A DNA stretch of 64,000 nt from an uncultured Sphingomonadales bacterium (GTDB lineage Bacteria; Pseudomonadota; Alphaproteobacteria; Sphingomonadales; Rhodothalassiaceae). The notes under the pieces were generated by a model. It worked only from the letters and a program-made list of their open reading frames with translations. It did no database searches and was not told the DNA's origin. Made by a program: the position numbers and the translations under genes. Below are positions 55,247-64,000 of the stretch, piece by piece. The DNA is taken from the NCBI GenBank assembly GCA_947499155.1, contig CANMND010000003.1:62001-126000 (forward strand), in the 5' to 3' direction. Numbering within the stretch: the stretch's first letter is position 1; each line of letters starts with the position of its first letter.

Positions 55247-56596
55247 CTAATCCTTTTGTTCCAAGGGCGTGCTGCCCTGATTAACAGGGCCTTCACCAGA
55301 ATTGGCCGGCGAGTTGGTTGACGAATTGGCAAAATGCACGACACGCTGGGGAAACGGAAACTCAATTCCGGCTTCGTGAAATCTGTCCCAAATCGCCAAC
55401 ATCACCTCGCTTGCCACATTGGCAACACCTGATTGCGGATCTTCGATCCAGATGCGCAATTCCAGGTCCACAGCACTGTCCCCAAAACCCAGAAGACGGG
55501 CTGCGGGTTCGGGATCGGGGAGAACACGGTCCACTGTGAGCGCCGCCTCCTCCATCAGGGCCATGGCCTTGTGGATATCCGAGTTATAGGAAACACCCAC
55601 CTTGACCCGTCGCCTGACCTTACGGTCGGAAAAGGACCAGTTCACCACCGGCTGGGTGATCATATCCTCGTTCGGGATCAGAAATTCCGTACCATCACGG
55701 GTAATGATCGAGGTGTAGCGCGCCCCCAGATGATTGATCCAGCCATAAGTATCCTGAGTTTCAATCACATCTCCCGGCTTTATGGACCTGTCCATCAGCA
55801 AGATGATACCGGACACAAAATTCGCCACCACCTTCTGCAAACCAAAGCCGAGGCCAACACCAAGAGCGCCGGAAAAGACCGCCAAAGCCGTAAGATCAAT
55901 CCCCGTCATGTTGAAAGCGACCAGAATCGCTATCAATACCAGGGCAATGCGGGCGAGCTTTTTAACCAGTTCACGTGCGGACGGGCTGACATCACCCAAT
56001 GCATCAATCCGGGATTCGACGATACGCGCCACAACAAGGGCGAGCCAGACAAGCAGGAAAAAGGCCATAAGGCCGCTTATGACCGCCAGAGCCGATATGG
56101 TCACGCCGCCCAATGTCAGCCGCGCCGCATCCAGTGTCTTTGTAATCACATCAAGAAGGCCAAGGATGTTCAGCGCCGCGATGAACCACGCAAGGGCCGC
56201 CACAAGCTGCCTGACCGCTTTGGAGCGTATGAAGTTCACCGCCAGCCGGATCACCAGCCACGCCGTCAGGAGACTGGCCGCAACCCTAAGAAGATAAAGC
56301 GGCACCTCAAACCCACGTCCAACGACCGAGGCAACACCAATCAAGAGGAGAGCAAACAGGGGCGCATAGAGGGGTTCGACATATGGAGCCAGCCGCGTGA
56401 TCAGGGGAAATTCGCCTTGCAGCCTTTTGGTCCGGCTTATCAGCAGGCGCGCCAATAGCCATGAAATGACCAGAGCCAGCAGAATAAAGGCGATTTGTGC
56501 GAGACTGGCATAGGCGAACAGGTCGCTCCCAAGCCAGGCGCTGACTTCCTCATAAAGGCTCAGCAAATGTTCTAATGGTTTGTCGGCCTGTTCCAT
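55247..56596 (-). CDS. MscS-family mechanosensitive channel
   Basis: A 449-residue membrane protein with about five N-terminal helices and a C-terminal MscS channel core: the pore-lining segment LAVFSGALGVGLGFGLQKVVANFVSG (abbreviated LGVGLGFGLQ), GDVIETQDTYGWINHLGARYT and the beta domain GTEFLIPNEDMITQPVVNW. Probably a turgor-responsive ion channel in the inner membrane. Single-gene unit, convergent with pirin. Confidence 0.92.
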   Translation of the reverse strand: MEQADKPLEHLLSLYEEVSAWLGSDLFAYASLAQIAFILLALVISWLLARLLISRTKRLQGEFPLITRLAPYVEPLYAPLFALLLIGVASVVGRGFEVPLYLLRVAASLLTAWLVIRLAVNFIRSKAVRQLVAALAWFIAALNILGLLDVITKTLDAARLTLGGVTISALAVISGLMAFFLLVWLALVVARIVESRIDALGDVSPSARELVKKLARIALVLIAILVAFNMTGIDLTALAVFSGALGVGLGFGLQKVVANFVSGIILLMDRSIKPGDVIETQDTYGWINHLGARYTSIITRDGTEFLIPNEDMITQPVVNWSFSDRKVRRRVKVGVSYNSDIHKAMALMEEAALTVDRVLPDPEPAARLLGFGDSAVDLELRIWIEDPQSGVANVASEVMLAIWDRFHEAGIEFPFPQRVVHFANSSTNSPANSGEGPVNQGSTPLEQKD

Positions 56597-56605
56597 CGCT
56601 CCATG

Positions 56606-57061
56606 CTAACGCTTTGTGCGAAAAAAGTCTTTCAGAACTTGCGCCGCCGCCCGCTCACCGATACCGCCATAAATCTCGGGCCGATGGTGACATGTGGGCT
56701 GGCTGAAAAGGCGCACGCCATGGGCAACTGCACCACCCTTTGGATCATCCGCCCCATAATAAAGTCGGCGCAGACGGGCGAAAGCGATCGCCTGGGCACA
56801 CATGGCGCAAGGCTCAAGCGTCACATAAAGGTCGCACCCGATTAGTCGTTCCGATGACAGCAATTGCGCGGCTTCCCGAATGGCCAAAAGCTCGGCATGG
56901 GCCGTGGGGTCTTTCAGCTCCAGCACCCTGTTTCCAGCCCGCGCCAGAACCCTGCCTGACGAATCGACAATGACAGCGCCCACGGGCACTTCATTGCGCT
57001 TTTTGGCGGCCTCAGCCTCTTCAAGGGCGATCATCATCGGTGTACGAGTGTCATCTGTCAT
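56606..57061 (-). CDS. tadA: tRNA-specific adenosine deaminase TadA
   Basis: A 151-residue zinc deaminase that makes inosine at the wobble position of tRNA-Arg(ACG). Active-site motifs: HAELLAIREAAQ (His and proton-shuttle Glu) and PCAMCAQAIAFARL (zinc Cys pair). The ATG at 57061 is chosen because the upstream 13 codons overlap the promoter side of rluB. Divergent from rluB. Confidence 0.93.
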   Translation of the reverse strand: MTDDTRTPMMIALEEAEAAKKRNEVPVGAVIVDSSGRVLARAGNRVLELKDPTAHAELLAIREAAQLLSSERLIGCDLYVTLEPCAMCAQAIAFARLRRLYYGADDPKGGAVAHGVRLFSQPTCHHRPEIYGGIGERAAAQVLKDFFRTKR

Positions 57062-57145
57062 GATTGCACCATGAAAAGGCCGCACGTGCGCGTCAAGCAC
57101 AGATCATAGATTGCAGAAACCAGCGCACCGACTTATGGTCCCGCC

Positions 57146-58039
57146 ATGAACAGCTCAGGCCCAAAAAACAGTATGGATAAAGGTGAACGAATCGCCAAGG
57201 CACTCGCCCGTGCCGGGATCGGTTCCCGGCGCGAAGTGGAGCGCATGATCCTTGCCGGTCGTGTTTCTGTCCATGGCAAGGTTCTTAAAACACCCGCCCA
57301 CCTCATTACCAGTCTTGACGGCATAAAGGTGGATGGCAAACAGGTTGAACTGGCGGAACCCCCGCGTCTTTGGCGCTATCACAAGCCCCGCGGCCTCGTC
57401 ACGACAAATAATGACCCTGAAGGGCGGGGCACCGTCTTTGACCATATCCCACACCATCTGCCGCGGGTTATCTCGGTTGGCAGGCTTGACCTGAATTCCG
57501 AAGGCCTGCTGCTTTTAACCAATGACGGCATGCTGGCCCGCTGGATGGAATTGCCAACCACTGCCTGGGTCAGGCGCTACCATGTCCGCGCCCATGGTCA
57601 GGTGGATGAAAAGAAGCTGCGTGATCTCGCCCTTGGCACCAGTGTTGATGGCGTGGTCTATGAGCCGATTGAGGCACGCCTTGAGAGGACATCAGGCCAT
57701 AACGCCTGGCTGACTGTCGCCCTTCGTGAAGGCAAAAACCGGGAAGTTCGTCGTGTTCTTGCCTCTGTCGGACTTGAAGTCAACCGGCTGATTCGTACTG
57801 CTTATGGCCCCTTTTCTCTTGGCACCATGCCACGGGGAATGGTCGTGGAAGTACCTTCAAAGGATTTATATCAACATTGCGGCGAGGTTTTGGGGGATCC
57901 GGCATCAGGCTCGGTGGCAGCACAAACCCGCAAGGCACCAAATCCCGGCAAATGGGCCAAAGCCAAGCCAAAACCCACCCGTCCAGGTGCAAGACGATCA
58001 ACCGCTAAAACACCGCCAAAGCCGCAGCGCGGTACCTGA
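57146..58039 (+). CDS. rluB: Pseudouridine synthase RluB-like
   Basis: A 297-residue protein with an N-terminal S4 domain (RIAKALARAGIGSRREVERMI) and the RsuA/RluB/E/F synthase core: GRLDLNSEGLLLLTNDG with the catalytic Asp, VRRYHVRAHG and REGKNREVRRVL. It modifies 23S rRNA (RluB type likely). A basic tail rich in Lys, Pro and Arg follows. Its stop overlaps the rsmD start (TGATG). Confidence 0.9.
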   Translation: MNSSGPKNSMDKGERIAKALARAGIGSRREVERMILAGRVSVHGKVLKTPAHLITSLDGIKVDGKQVELAEPPRLWRYHKPRGLVTTNNDPEGRGTVFDHIPHHLPRVISVGRLDLNSEGLLLLTNDGMLARWMELPTTAWVRRYHVRAHGQVDEKKLRDLALGTSVDGVVYEPIEARLERTSGHNAWLTVALREGKNREVRRVLASVGLEVNRLIRTAYGPFSLGTMPRGMVVEVPSKDLYQHCGEVLGDPASGSVAAQTRKAPNPGKWAKAKPKPTRPGARRSTAKTPPKPQRGT

Positions 58040-58599
58040 TGCGGATTATTTCGGGGCGTCACCGCGGTCGAAAACTTCATGAGCCACAAGGCCAGGGCAT
58101 CCGGCCTACTTCTGACCGGGCGCGTGAGAGTCTGTTCAACATACTCATGCATGCCAGCTTCTGCCCACCGCTTCACGGTGCAAAAGTCATGGATGTTTTT
58201 GCCGGAACCGGCGCTGTGGGATTTGAGGCTTTGTCACGAGGAGCAGCTCACGTCACATTCGTTGAAAAATCACAGAAGAGTCTTGATCTGCTGAGACGTA
58301 ATATCAGTCTGCTTAAGGCCGAGGATGAAACCGTTATCCTTGCCACCAGTGCACACACCCTGCCCAAGGCCACACAGCCCATGGATCTTGTTTTTATGGA
58401 TCCACCTTATCAGCGTGACCTTGCAGTGCCTGCACTATTGTCCTTGATAAATCAGGGTTGGCTTAAAGCCGGGACAGTGCTGGTCCTTGAAACCGCTGCC
58501 GATGAATCACCGGACATTCCATCTACCCTGAAACTGGAAACCATCCGCAAATCCGGCGAAACAGCCATGCACTTTATGACATATGTACCTGCACCCTGA
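58039..58599 (+). CDS. rsmD: 16S rRNA (guanine966-N2)-methyltransferase RsmD
   Basis: A 186-residue SAM-dependent methyltransferase. MRIISGRHRGRKL at the N-terminus, the SAM site MDVFAGTGAVGFEALSRGA and the catalytic MDPPYQRD are diagnostic. Translationally coupled to rluB by a one-base overlap. Convergent with mutL, with only 4 nt between the stops. Confidence 0.95.
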   Translation: MRIISGRHRGRKLHEPQGQGIRPTSDRARESLFNILMHASFCPPLHGAKVMDVFAGTGAVGFEALSRGAAHVTFVEKSQKSLDLLRRNISLLKAEDETVILATSAHTLPKATQPMDLVFMDPPYQRDLAVPALLSLINQGWLKAGTVLVLETAADESPDIPSTLKLETIRKSGETAMHFMTYVPAP

Positions 58600-58603
58600 A
58601 TAA

Positions 58604-60490
58604 TCAGCGGCGACCAAACAGACGTTCGACATCGGAAAGCTTTAGTTCCACATAGGTCGGGCGGCCATGATTGCATTGGCCGGAATGAGGCGTTCTTTCC
58701 ATATCCCGCAATAGCGCATTCATTTCATCCACAGTCAGGCGTCTTCCGGCGCGAACACTGCCGTGGCACGCCATGGTGCCACAGACATCCTGCAAGCGCT
58801 CCTTAAGGCTGAGACCCTGATCCAATTCCATCAGATCGTCCGCCAGATCACGAACCAGTTTGATCACATCCACCTTGCCCAGCAAGGCAGGCACTTCGCG
58901 AACAACAACCGCCCCTTCACCGAATGCTTCAAGAACAAGGCCAAGTTCAGCAAATTCACCGGCACGTTCAACCAGGCGCCGCGCCGCATCCGGCTCCAAC
59001 TCCACCACGTCGGGCAGCAGCAACATCTGCCGGGCAACGCCACTGTCAGCAAGCGATGCCTTCATGCGCTCATAAACCAGCCGTTCATGAGCTGCATGCT
59101 GATCGACGATGATGATCCCATCGGCATTCTGGGCAACAATATAGGTTTCATGCAATTGCCCCCGTGCCGTACCCAAGGGAAAATCGGACTGGGATTGCGG
59201 AGAATCGGGAGATATGCGGGGGTCAGCAGCGTCATCATGGCGAGCGGACATCTGCATTATATCGGGACCGAAACGACCCTGGCCTTCGTCATTCAAAGGT
59301 GCCTGATAATTTCGTGACGCCTCATTGAGGCCTGCAGGCAGTGTGGTGCCGGTATAAGAACCCCGGCCAGAAACCCCTGGGGAAAATGCGGGCCGGGCTG
59401 CACCCAATGCCGCCTGACTTATGGATGTGGATGCCCTGTGCCCCGCATCATTAAGCGCATGGCGCAGGCCCGACACAATCAGCCCCCTGATCTGGGCCTG
59501 ATCCTTAAACCGGACTTCCGCTTTGGCGGGATGCACGTTCACATCCACATGGCGTGGATCAAGCTCAAGAAAAAGCGCCAGTACCGGATGACGGTCCCGT
59601 GCCAGAAAATCCGCATAGGCGCCCCTCACCGCCCCCATCAAAAGCCGGTCCTTTACCGGACGGCCATTGACGAACAGAAACTGGTGCTGGGCATTGCCTC
59701 GGGAAAATGTGGGGAGTCCCGCAAAGCCGGTCAGGTGTACGCCCTCACGCACCGCATCAACTGCAATGGAATTATCGGCAAAGTCCCGCCCCAGAATATC
59801 GCCAAGCCGGTCACGACGGGCGTCCATGCCTTCAACCAGCAACCGTTCGGCCCGAAACATGGTGCGTTTTTCATCAGATACAGTGAACGAGACATGGGGA
59901 TAGGCCATGGCCAGACGCTTCACCACATCCACTATATTAGCGGTTTCCGTGCGGTCGGTTTTAAGGAATTTCAGCCGTGCCGGGGTTGCAAAAAACAGGT
60001 CCCGCACCTCGATCCGGGTACCTGCACCCAGTACGCCGGGCTTTGGGTCTGACTTCTTTCCGGCCGTGACCGAAATGGTCCAGCTGTCTTCTGCATCCCG
60101 TTCCCGGCTGGTTAGGGACAAGCGACTGACAGACGCTATGGATGGCAGCGCTTCGCCGCGAAAGCCCATGGTATTGATGGCTTCAAGATCACTGGAATCG
60201 CGCAGTTTCGATGTGGCGTGACGCTCTACGGCTAGCATCATTTCGTCCACCGACATGCCCCAGCCATCGTCACTGATCGATATCAGGCGGCGACCACCTT
60301 CATGCACGCGGATATCAATATGCCGCGCATCTGCATCCAGTGCGTTTTCCACAAGCTCTTTCACCGCACTGGCCGGGCGCTCTACCACCTCGCCTGCAGC
60401 TATATGGTTGACTGTGCGCTCATCCAAAAGGTGAATGCGCCCGGTCTTCTGGTCCGTGCCAGACCCATCCGCGTCATGTTTCATGATCAT
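58604..60490 (-). CDS. mutL: DNA mismatch repair protein MutL (endonuclease type)
   Basis: A 628-residue GHKL ATPase. N-terminal motifs: [27 protein letters not shown] and [10 protein letters not shown]. The C-terminal domain holds [12 protein letters not shown], which satisfies the DQHA-x2-E-x4-E endonuclease motif, plus ACHGSV and CNHGRPT. It therefore should nick DNA itself, unlike E. coli MutL, which depends on MutH. The linker (about 340-440) is Ser/Gly-rich. Confidence 0.95.
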   Translation of the reverse strand: MIMKHDADGSGTDQKTGRIHLLDERTVNHIAAGEVVERPASAVKELVENALDADARHIDIRVHEGGRRLISISDDGWGMSVDEMMLAVERHATSKLRDSSDLEAINTMGFRGEALPSIASVSRLSLTSRERDAEDSWTISVTAGKKSDPKPGVLGAGTRIEVRDLFFATPARLKFLKTDRTETANIVDVVKRLAMAYPHVSFTVSDEKRTMFRAERLLVEGMDARRDRLGDILGRDFADNSIAVDAVREGVHLTGFAGLPTFSRGNAQHQFLFVNGRPVKDRLLMGAVRGAYADFLARDRHPVLALFLELDPRHVDVNVHPAKAEVRFKDQAQIRGLIVSGLRHALNDAGHRASTSISQAALGAARPAFSPGVSGRGSYTGTTLPAGLNEASRNYQAPLNDEGQGRFGPDIMQMSARHDDAADPRISPDSPQSQSDFPLGTARGQLHETYIVAQNADGIIIVDQHAAHERLVYERMKASLADSGVARQMLLLPDVVELEPDAARRLVERAGEFAELGLVLEAFGEGAVVVREVPALLGKVDVIKLVRDLADDLMELDQGLSLKERLQDVCGTMACHGSVRAGRRLTVDEMNALLRDMERTPHSGQCNHGRPTYVELKLSDVERLFGRR

Positions 60491-60562
60491 GTCCGCACAT
60501 TAGCAGATCATCCCGCCCCCATGAAGGCAGTACAAAACTCCATGACCATCAAATGACCGCCT

Positions 60563-61018
60563 TCAACGAGAGCGCGGCGTTGTCCGTTCAATACGGGCGC
60601 CATCGCCGGATCGTTCACCCCCTGGGGTGTTCAGCAGTTCCGTCAGCATCTCACCCTTGTCCACGGTCTCGGTATCGTCGCCCACAGTTGAGCGGATATC
60701 CACATCAGGCTGGCTGAAATTTTCAAGGAAGGCCCGCTCCCCTTCAGACCCGGCAGGTGGGACCTTATGATCAGGGAAAAGCGCCTTCACCACCTGTGCG
60801 GCAGGCTGGATATTTTGCGGACTTGGCACACCGGGCCGTGGCGGCCGCAACTGGAAGTCCGGCGGCACAACAAGCGGACGCTTGTCCACCACCACAAATT
60901 CGTCAGGCGGTTGCTTTCCAGTGCCCACCACATTGCCGACCCAAGCGCACCCGGACAGGCCAATGAAGGCCACAGCGGTGACGGTGATCCTGAAGGGTAT
61001 ATATGCCGTTTTCAACAT
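60563..61018 (-). CDS. DUF3035 lipoprotein
   Basis: A 151-residue protein with a lipoprotein signal: hydrophobic ITVTAVAFIG followed by lipobox LSGC near residue 24. The mature part shows the DUF3035 pattern PDEFVVVDKRPLVVPPDFQLRPP. Common in alphaproteobacteria next to lspA, whose product would process it. Function unknown. Confidence 0.87.
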   Translation of the reverse strand: MLKTAYIPFRITVTAVAFIGLSGCAWVGNVVGTGKQPPDEFVVVDKRPLVVPPDFQLRPPRPGVPSPQNIQPAAQVVKALFPDHKVPPAGSEGERAFLENFSQPDVDIRSTVGDDTETVDKGEMLTELLNTPGGERSGDGARIERTTPRSR

Positions 61019-61118
61019 GTGCGCTTGAAATCCTTGCTCTGCGGAAACGTCTTTATAAAAAGTTAGGCAACTTGTTAGGCATTTTTACGACAAATAACAA
61101 GATTTCCCCGACGGCAGA

Positions 61119-61634
61119 TCAATTCTTTTTGGACATGGGGTGCAAAAAGCTGTCCAAAAGCAGAAGAATAACCCCAATGGATATGGCCGCATCTGCCACA
61201 TTGAAAATATAAAATGACCAGGTCCCGATATGGACATGGGCAAAATCAGCTACGGCACCATAAGCGATACGGTCCCACACATTACCGACCGCTCCGCCCA
61301 GTATCAGCCCGATCGCCAAGGCTGGCAGTCGCTCTCTCGTTCTTTGCAGCCAAAAACCCAGAAAAACCGAAATCAAACCGGTGAGACCGATCAGAAGAAA
61401 GCGCCCCATATCAGAATTCTGCCGGAACATGCCAAGACTAATGCCCTCATTCCAGACAAAGGTCAGGCTGAAAAATGGCAGAACCGGGCGCGTGTCGCCT
61501 AACGTCATGCCCAGACCATCAAGAACATACAGCTTGCTGATCCGATCCAGCAGCAGAACCAGTATCGCCACACTCCAGCCAATGCGGCGTGCCGCACGCT
61601 GGGTACGAAGAGATTGGGCAAACAGGGGCTTCAC
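61119..61634 (-). CDS. lspA: Lipoprotein signal peptidase LspA
   Basis: A 171-residue membrane aspartic protease that cleaves lipoprotein signals. Four helices; catalytic Asps lie in GAVGNVWDRI/VADFAHV and FNVADAAISIG. The GTG at 61634 is chosen: it overlaps the ileS stop by 4 nt (GTGA), the usual ileS-lspA coupling, and the 36 upstream codons would lie within ileS. Confidence 0.93.
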   Translation of the reverse strand: MKPLFAQSLRTQRAARRIGWSVAILVLLLDRISKLYVLDGLGMTLGDTRPVLPFFSLTFVWNEGISLGMFRQNSDMGRFLLIGLTGLISVFLGFWLQRTRERLPALAIGLILGGAVGNVWDRIAYGAVADFAHVHIGTWSFYIFNVADAAISIGVILLLLDSFLHPMSKKN

Positions 61635-64000
61635 GATAGCGCCACGTCTGACAAACGCACCGCATCGGCGCACCGCAAGCACACATCGGGGTTCTCTTGA
61701 TCTTGCCCCACCTCGGCACTTACCACCCAGCAGCGTTGACACTTTTCCCCCACAGCTTCCTGCATAATGACGCCGACACCAGACACATCATCGAGCGTCC
61801 ATGCACCTTCAGGCACATCACCCTCAACAAGGGTCGCAGCAGACGTGATGCAGATTTCTGCAAGGTCAAGGCCAGTCAAGGCGGCCACGATCTCAGGCTC
61901 AGATACATGAACAGCTGGGGCAGCCTGCAGTGATGATCCGATGCGCTTTTCGCGCCGCTCCACCTCAATCGCCCCTGTCACCACCCGGCGCAGCGCGCGT
62001 ATGTGCGACCATTTCTTTTGCAGCGCTTCATCGCGCCAGTTGCCGGGTGTCTCGGGGAAGGACTGCAGATGGACACTTCCCGCATTCTCGCCAAAGCGGG
62101 CCTGCCAGACTTCTTCCATGGTGAAAACCAGGATCGGCGCAAACCACGCGGTCAGACGATAAAACAACAGATCAAGCACGGTTCGGGCCGCACGGCGACG
62201 AATGCTTGCCTTTGGATCGCAATAAAGGCTGTCCTTGCGGATATCGAAATAAAAGGCAGACAGGTCCACGATGCAAAACTGATAAAGAGCCTGAAAACAC
62301 GGATTGAAGTCAAACGCAGCCGTTTTTTCACGCATCAGGTGATCAAGGTTGGCCAGCCGGTTCAAAACCCAGCGCTCCAGCTCCGGCATTTCTGATAATG
62401 GCAAACGCTCGCTTTCATCAAAATCAGCCAGATTTCCAAGAATAAAACGCAAGGTGTTGCGGATCTTGCGATAGGCGTCCACCTGCCCTTTGATGATTTC
62501 CTGACCGATACGAACATCTTCGAAATAGTCGGTAGAGACCACCCACAAACGCAGGATATCGGCGCCATATTGATCGACAATATTCTGGGGAGATAACCCG
62601 GTTCCCGCCGATTTCGACATTTTCCGGCCATCAGCATCCAAAGTGAAGCCGTGGGTCAAAACCGCTTCATAAGGGGGACGGCCTCTGGTCCCGCACGCCT
62701 CCAGCAGGCTCGACTGGAACCAGCCGCGATGCTGGTCAGACCCTTCCAGATAAAGAGATGCCGGCCAGGAAAGCTCTGGTCTTTCTTCCAAAACAAACGC
62801 GTGTGTGCAGCCGGAATCAAACCACACGTCCAGAATATCTGTAACAACGTCCCATTCCGCTGGATCATGGTCAGGCCCAAGAAACCGCTTGGGGTCACCT
62901 GTAAACCACGCATCCGCCCCACCTTCACGGACGGCTGCAACAATGCGTGCGTTCACTGCTTCATCTTGTAGAATCTCGCCACTGTCAGGCTTTACAAAGA
63001 CAGTGATGGGTACGCCCCAGGCCCTTTGGCGACTGATCACCCAGTCCGGGCGGTCTGCCACCATGCCCCTTATGCGGTTTTTGCCACGAGCCGGATACCA
63101 CTGGACCTGCTCAATGCCGGCGAGTGCCTTCTCGCGCAGGCCGTTAGTTTCCATTGAAATAAACCATTGCGGCGTATTGCGGAATATCAGCGGGGCCTTT
63201 GACCGCCAGCTATGGGGGTAGCTGTGCACCAAAGTCCCTTTGGCAACAAGCGCGTCCACGTCCATGAGAAGATTGCCAACCTTGTCGGCGACCTTATAGA
63301 CATGCTCGCCTGCGAGCATCGGTACATGATCATAATACCGGCCATCATCATCCACAGTCAGTGGCACTTCGATGCCATGGGCACGTCCGACGATAAAGTC
63401 ATCTTCACCATGGCCCGGTGCAGTGTGGACCAGCCCCGTTCCCGCCTCTGTGGTTACATGATCGCCTGGTAACAATGGCACATCAAAGTCATAGCCCTGA
63501 CCGTGCCATGGGTGATGACAGACGATACCTTCAAGATCACTGCCTTTCAGGCGCTCCACAATCCCGTAAACGGTGATATGGGCGCGGGATGCAACCTCAG
63601 CCAGAAGAGATTCAGCAACCAGAAGCTTTGTGCCGGGCTTTACTGTGGCGCCCTCTCCCAGTTCATCCACCTGCACAACGACATAATCGATATCAGGTCC
63701 ATAGCAAATGGCGCGATTGGCGGGGATGGTCCAGGGCGTGGTGGTCCAGATCACGGCACGGGCGCCCTTCAGGGCTGGCACATTCGTACGGGCGATGGGA
63801 AAGGACACGTCAATCTGGGTGGATGTGTGGTCGTGATATTCCACTTCGGCTTCCGCCAATGCAGTTTTTTCCACTGGCGACCACATAACTGGTTTTGAGC
63901 CACGATAAAGGGCGCCTGCCATGGCAAATTTCAATAGTTCCTCTACAATGCGAGCTTCTGCATCAAAGGCCATGGTTGTGTACGGATTATCCCAGTCGCC
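61631..64000 (-). CDS. ileS: Isoleucyl-tRNA synthetase, 5' truncated by the window
   Basis: The visible part covers about 790 residues. It includes the editing domain (VIWTTTPWTIPANRAI, GTGLVHTAPGHGEDDF), the KMSKS motif (GRKMSKSAGTGLSPQNIV), the anticodon-binding domain and the C-terminal zinc finger (CQRCWVVSAE, CLRCADAV). The frame stays open to base 64000 (WDNPYTT precedes the first Met), so the start and HIGH motif are outside. Upstream of lspA in one operon. Confidence 0.96.
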   Translation of the reverse strand, partial: GDWDNPYTTMAFDAEARIVEELLKFAMAGALYRGSKPVMWSPVEKTALAEAEVEYHDHTSTQIDVSFPIARTNVPALKGARAVIWTTTPWTIPANRAICYGPDIDYVVVQVDELGEGATVKPGTKLLVAESLLAEVASRAHITVYGIVERLKGSDLEGIVCHHPWHGQGYDFDVPLLPGDHVTTEAGTGLVHTAPGHGEDDFIVGRAHGIEVPLTVDDDGRYYDHVPMLAGEHVYKVADKVGNLLMDVDALVAKGTLVHSYPHSWRSKAPLIFRNTPQWFISMETNGLREKALAGIEQVQWYPARGKNRIRGMVADRPDWVISRQRAWGVPITVFVKPDSGEILQDEAVNARIVAAVREGGADAWFTGDPKRFLGPDHDPAEWDVVTDILDVWFDSGCTHAFVLEERPELSWPASLYLEGSDQHRGWFQSSLLEACGTRGRPPYEAVLTHGFTLDADGRKMSKSAGTGLSPQNIVDQYGADILRLWVVSTDYFEDVRIGQEIIKGQVDAYRKIRNTLRFILGNLADFDESERLPLSEMPELERWVLNRLANLDHLMREKTAAFDFNPCFQALYQFCIVDLSAFYFDIRKDSLYCDPKASIRRRAARTVLDLLFYRLTAWFAPILVFTMEEVWQARFGENAGSVHLQSFPETPGNWRDEALQKKWSHIRALRRVVTGAIEVERREKRIGSSLQAAPAVHVSEPEIVAALTGLDLAEICITSAATLVEGDVPEGAWTLDDVSGVGVIMQEAVGEKCQRCWVVSAEVGQDQENPDVCLRCADAVRLSDVALS

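Overview
The window is a 64 kb piece of an alphaproteobacterial chromosome, cut inside a thiolase gene at the left end and inside ileS at the right end. The assignment rests on gene neighbourhoods typical of the class (Suv3-like helicase / S4 protein / FdxA ferredoxin / CarD; xerC near priA; aroK-aroB-corC), a MutL that keeps the endonuclease motif, and PAS_5-type and DUF3035 proteins. Most genes have GC-rich codon use. Genus cannot be read from the sequence.

Layout. 1-3.1 kb: thiolase plus FadB/FadJ-like fatty-acid oxidation operon. 3.2-14 kb: a large TPR protein, xerC, a PAS protein, transaldolase, priA, a Xre/RES toxin-antitoxin pair, gamma-glutamyltransferase and a secreted repeat protein. 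14.2-17.3 kb: an AT-rich two-gene island encoding a RecQ helicase fused to a phosphoribosyltransferase-like domain and a DprA-like protein, resembling an enlarged ShosTA-type anti-phage module. 17.4-38 kb: bioB, glpK, a transglutaminase-like protein, tRNA-Arg(CCT), a MarR/redoxin/secreted-protein locus with a shared palindrome at two start codons, a probably inactive nuclease-fold protein, carD, fdxA, the helicase cluster, corC, aroB, aroK, a small membrane ORF with a 733-residue exported protein, and xerD. 38-39.6 kb: a LuxR solo and a small surface protein.

39.7-45.6 kb is a complete type II-C CRISPR-Cas locus: tracrRNA (minus strand), cas9 (1083 aa), cas1 and cas2 (plus strand), and a 16-repeat/15-spacer array read on the minus strand. 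Each 36-nt repeat carries a promoter-like TTGGTT-17-TATACT, as in the Neisseria meningitidis arrangement, so each spacer may be transcribed separately. The last ~340 bp of cas9, coding for much of the PAM-interacting domain, is strikingly AT-rich (86 G/C of 240 bases counted) within a GC-rich gene, suggesting domain replacement. Two pairs of spacers resemble each other and may sample related phages.

45.7-49.9 kb: YnfA, a DUF2231 membrane protein with a His-rich tail, and a copper operon (small His/Met protein, CopA, CopB) behind a palindromic CsoR-like operator. 50-64 kb: a second thiolase, a small acyl-metabolism cluster, pirin, an MscS channel, tadA, rluB-rsmD, mutL, a DUF3035 lipoprotein, lspA and ileS. 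Three separate defence-type loci (Xre/RES, RecQ-PRTase/DprA, CRISPR-Cas9) lie among housekeeping genes.
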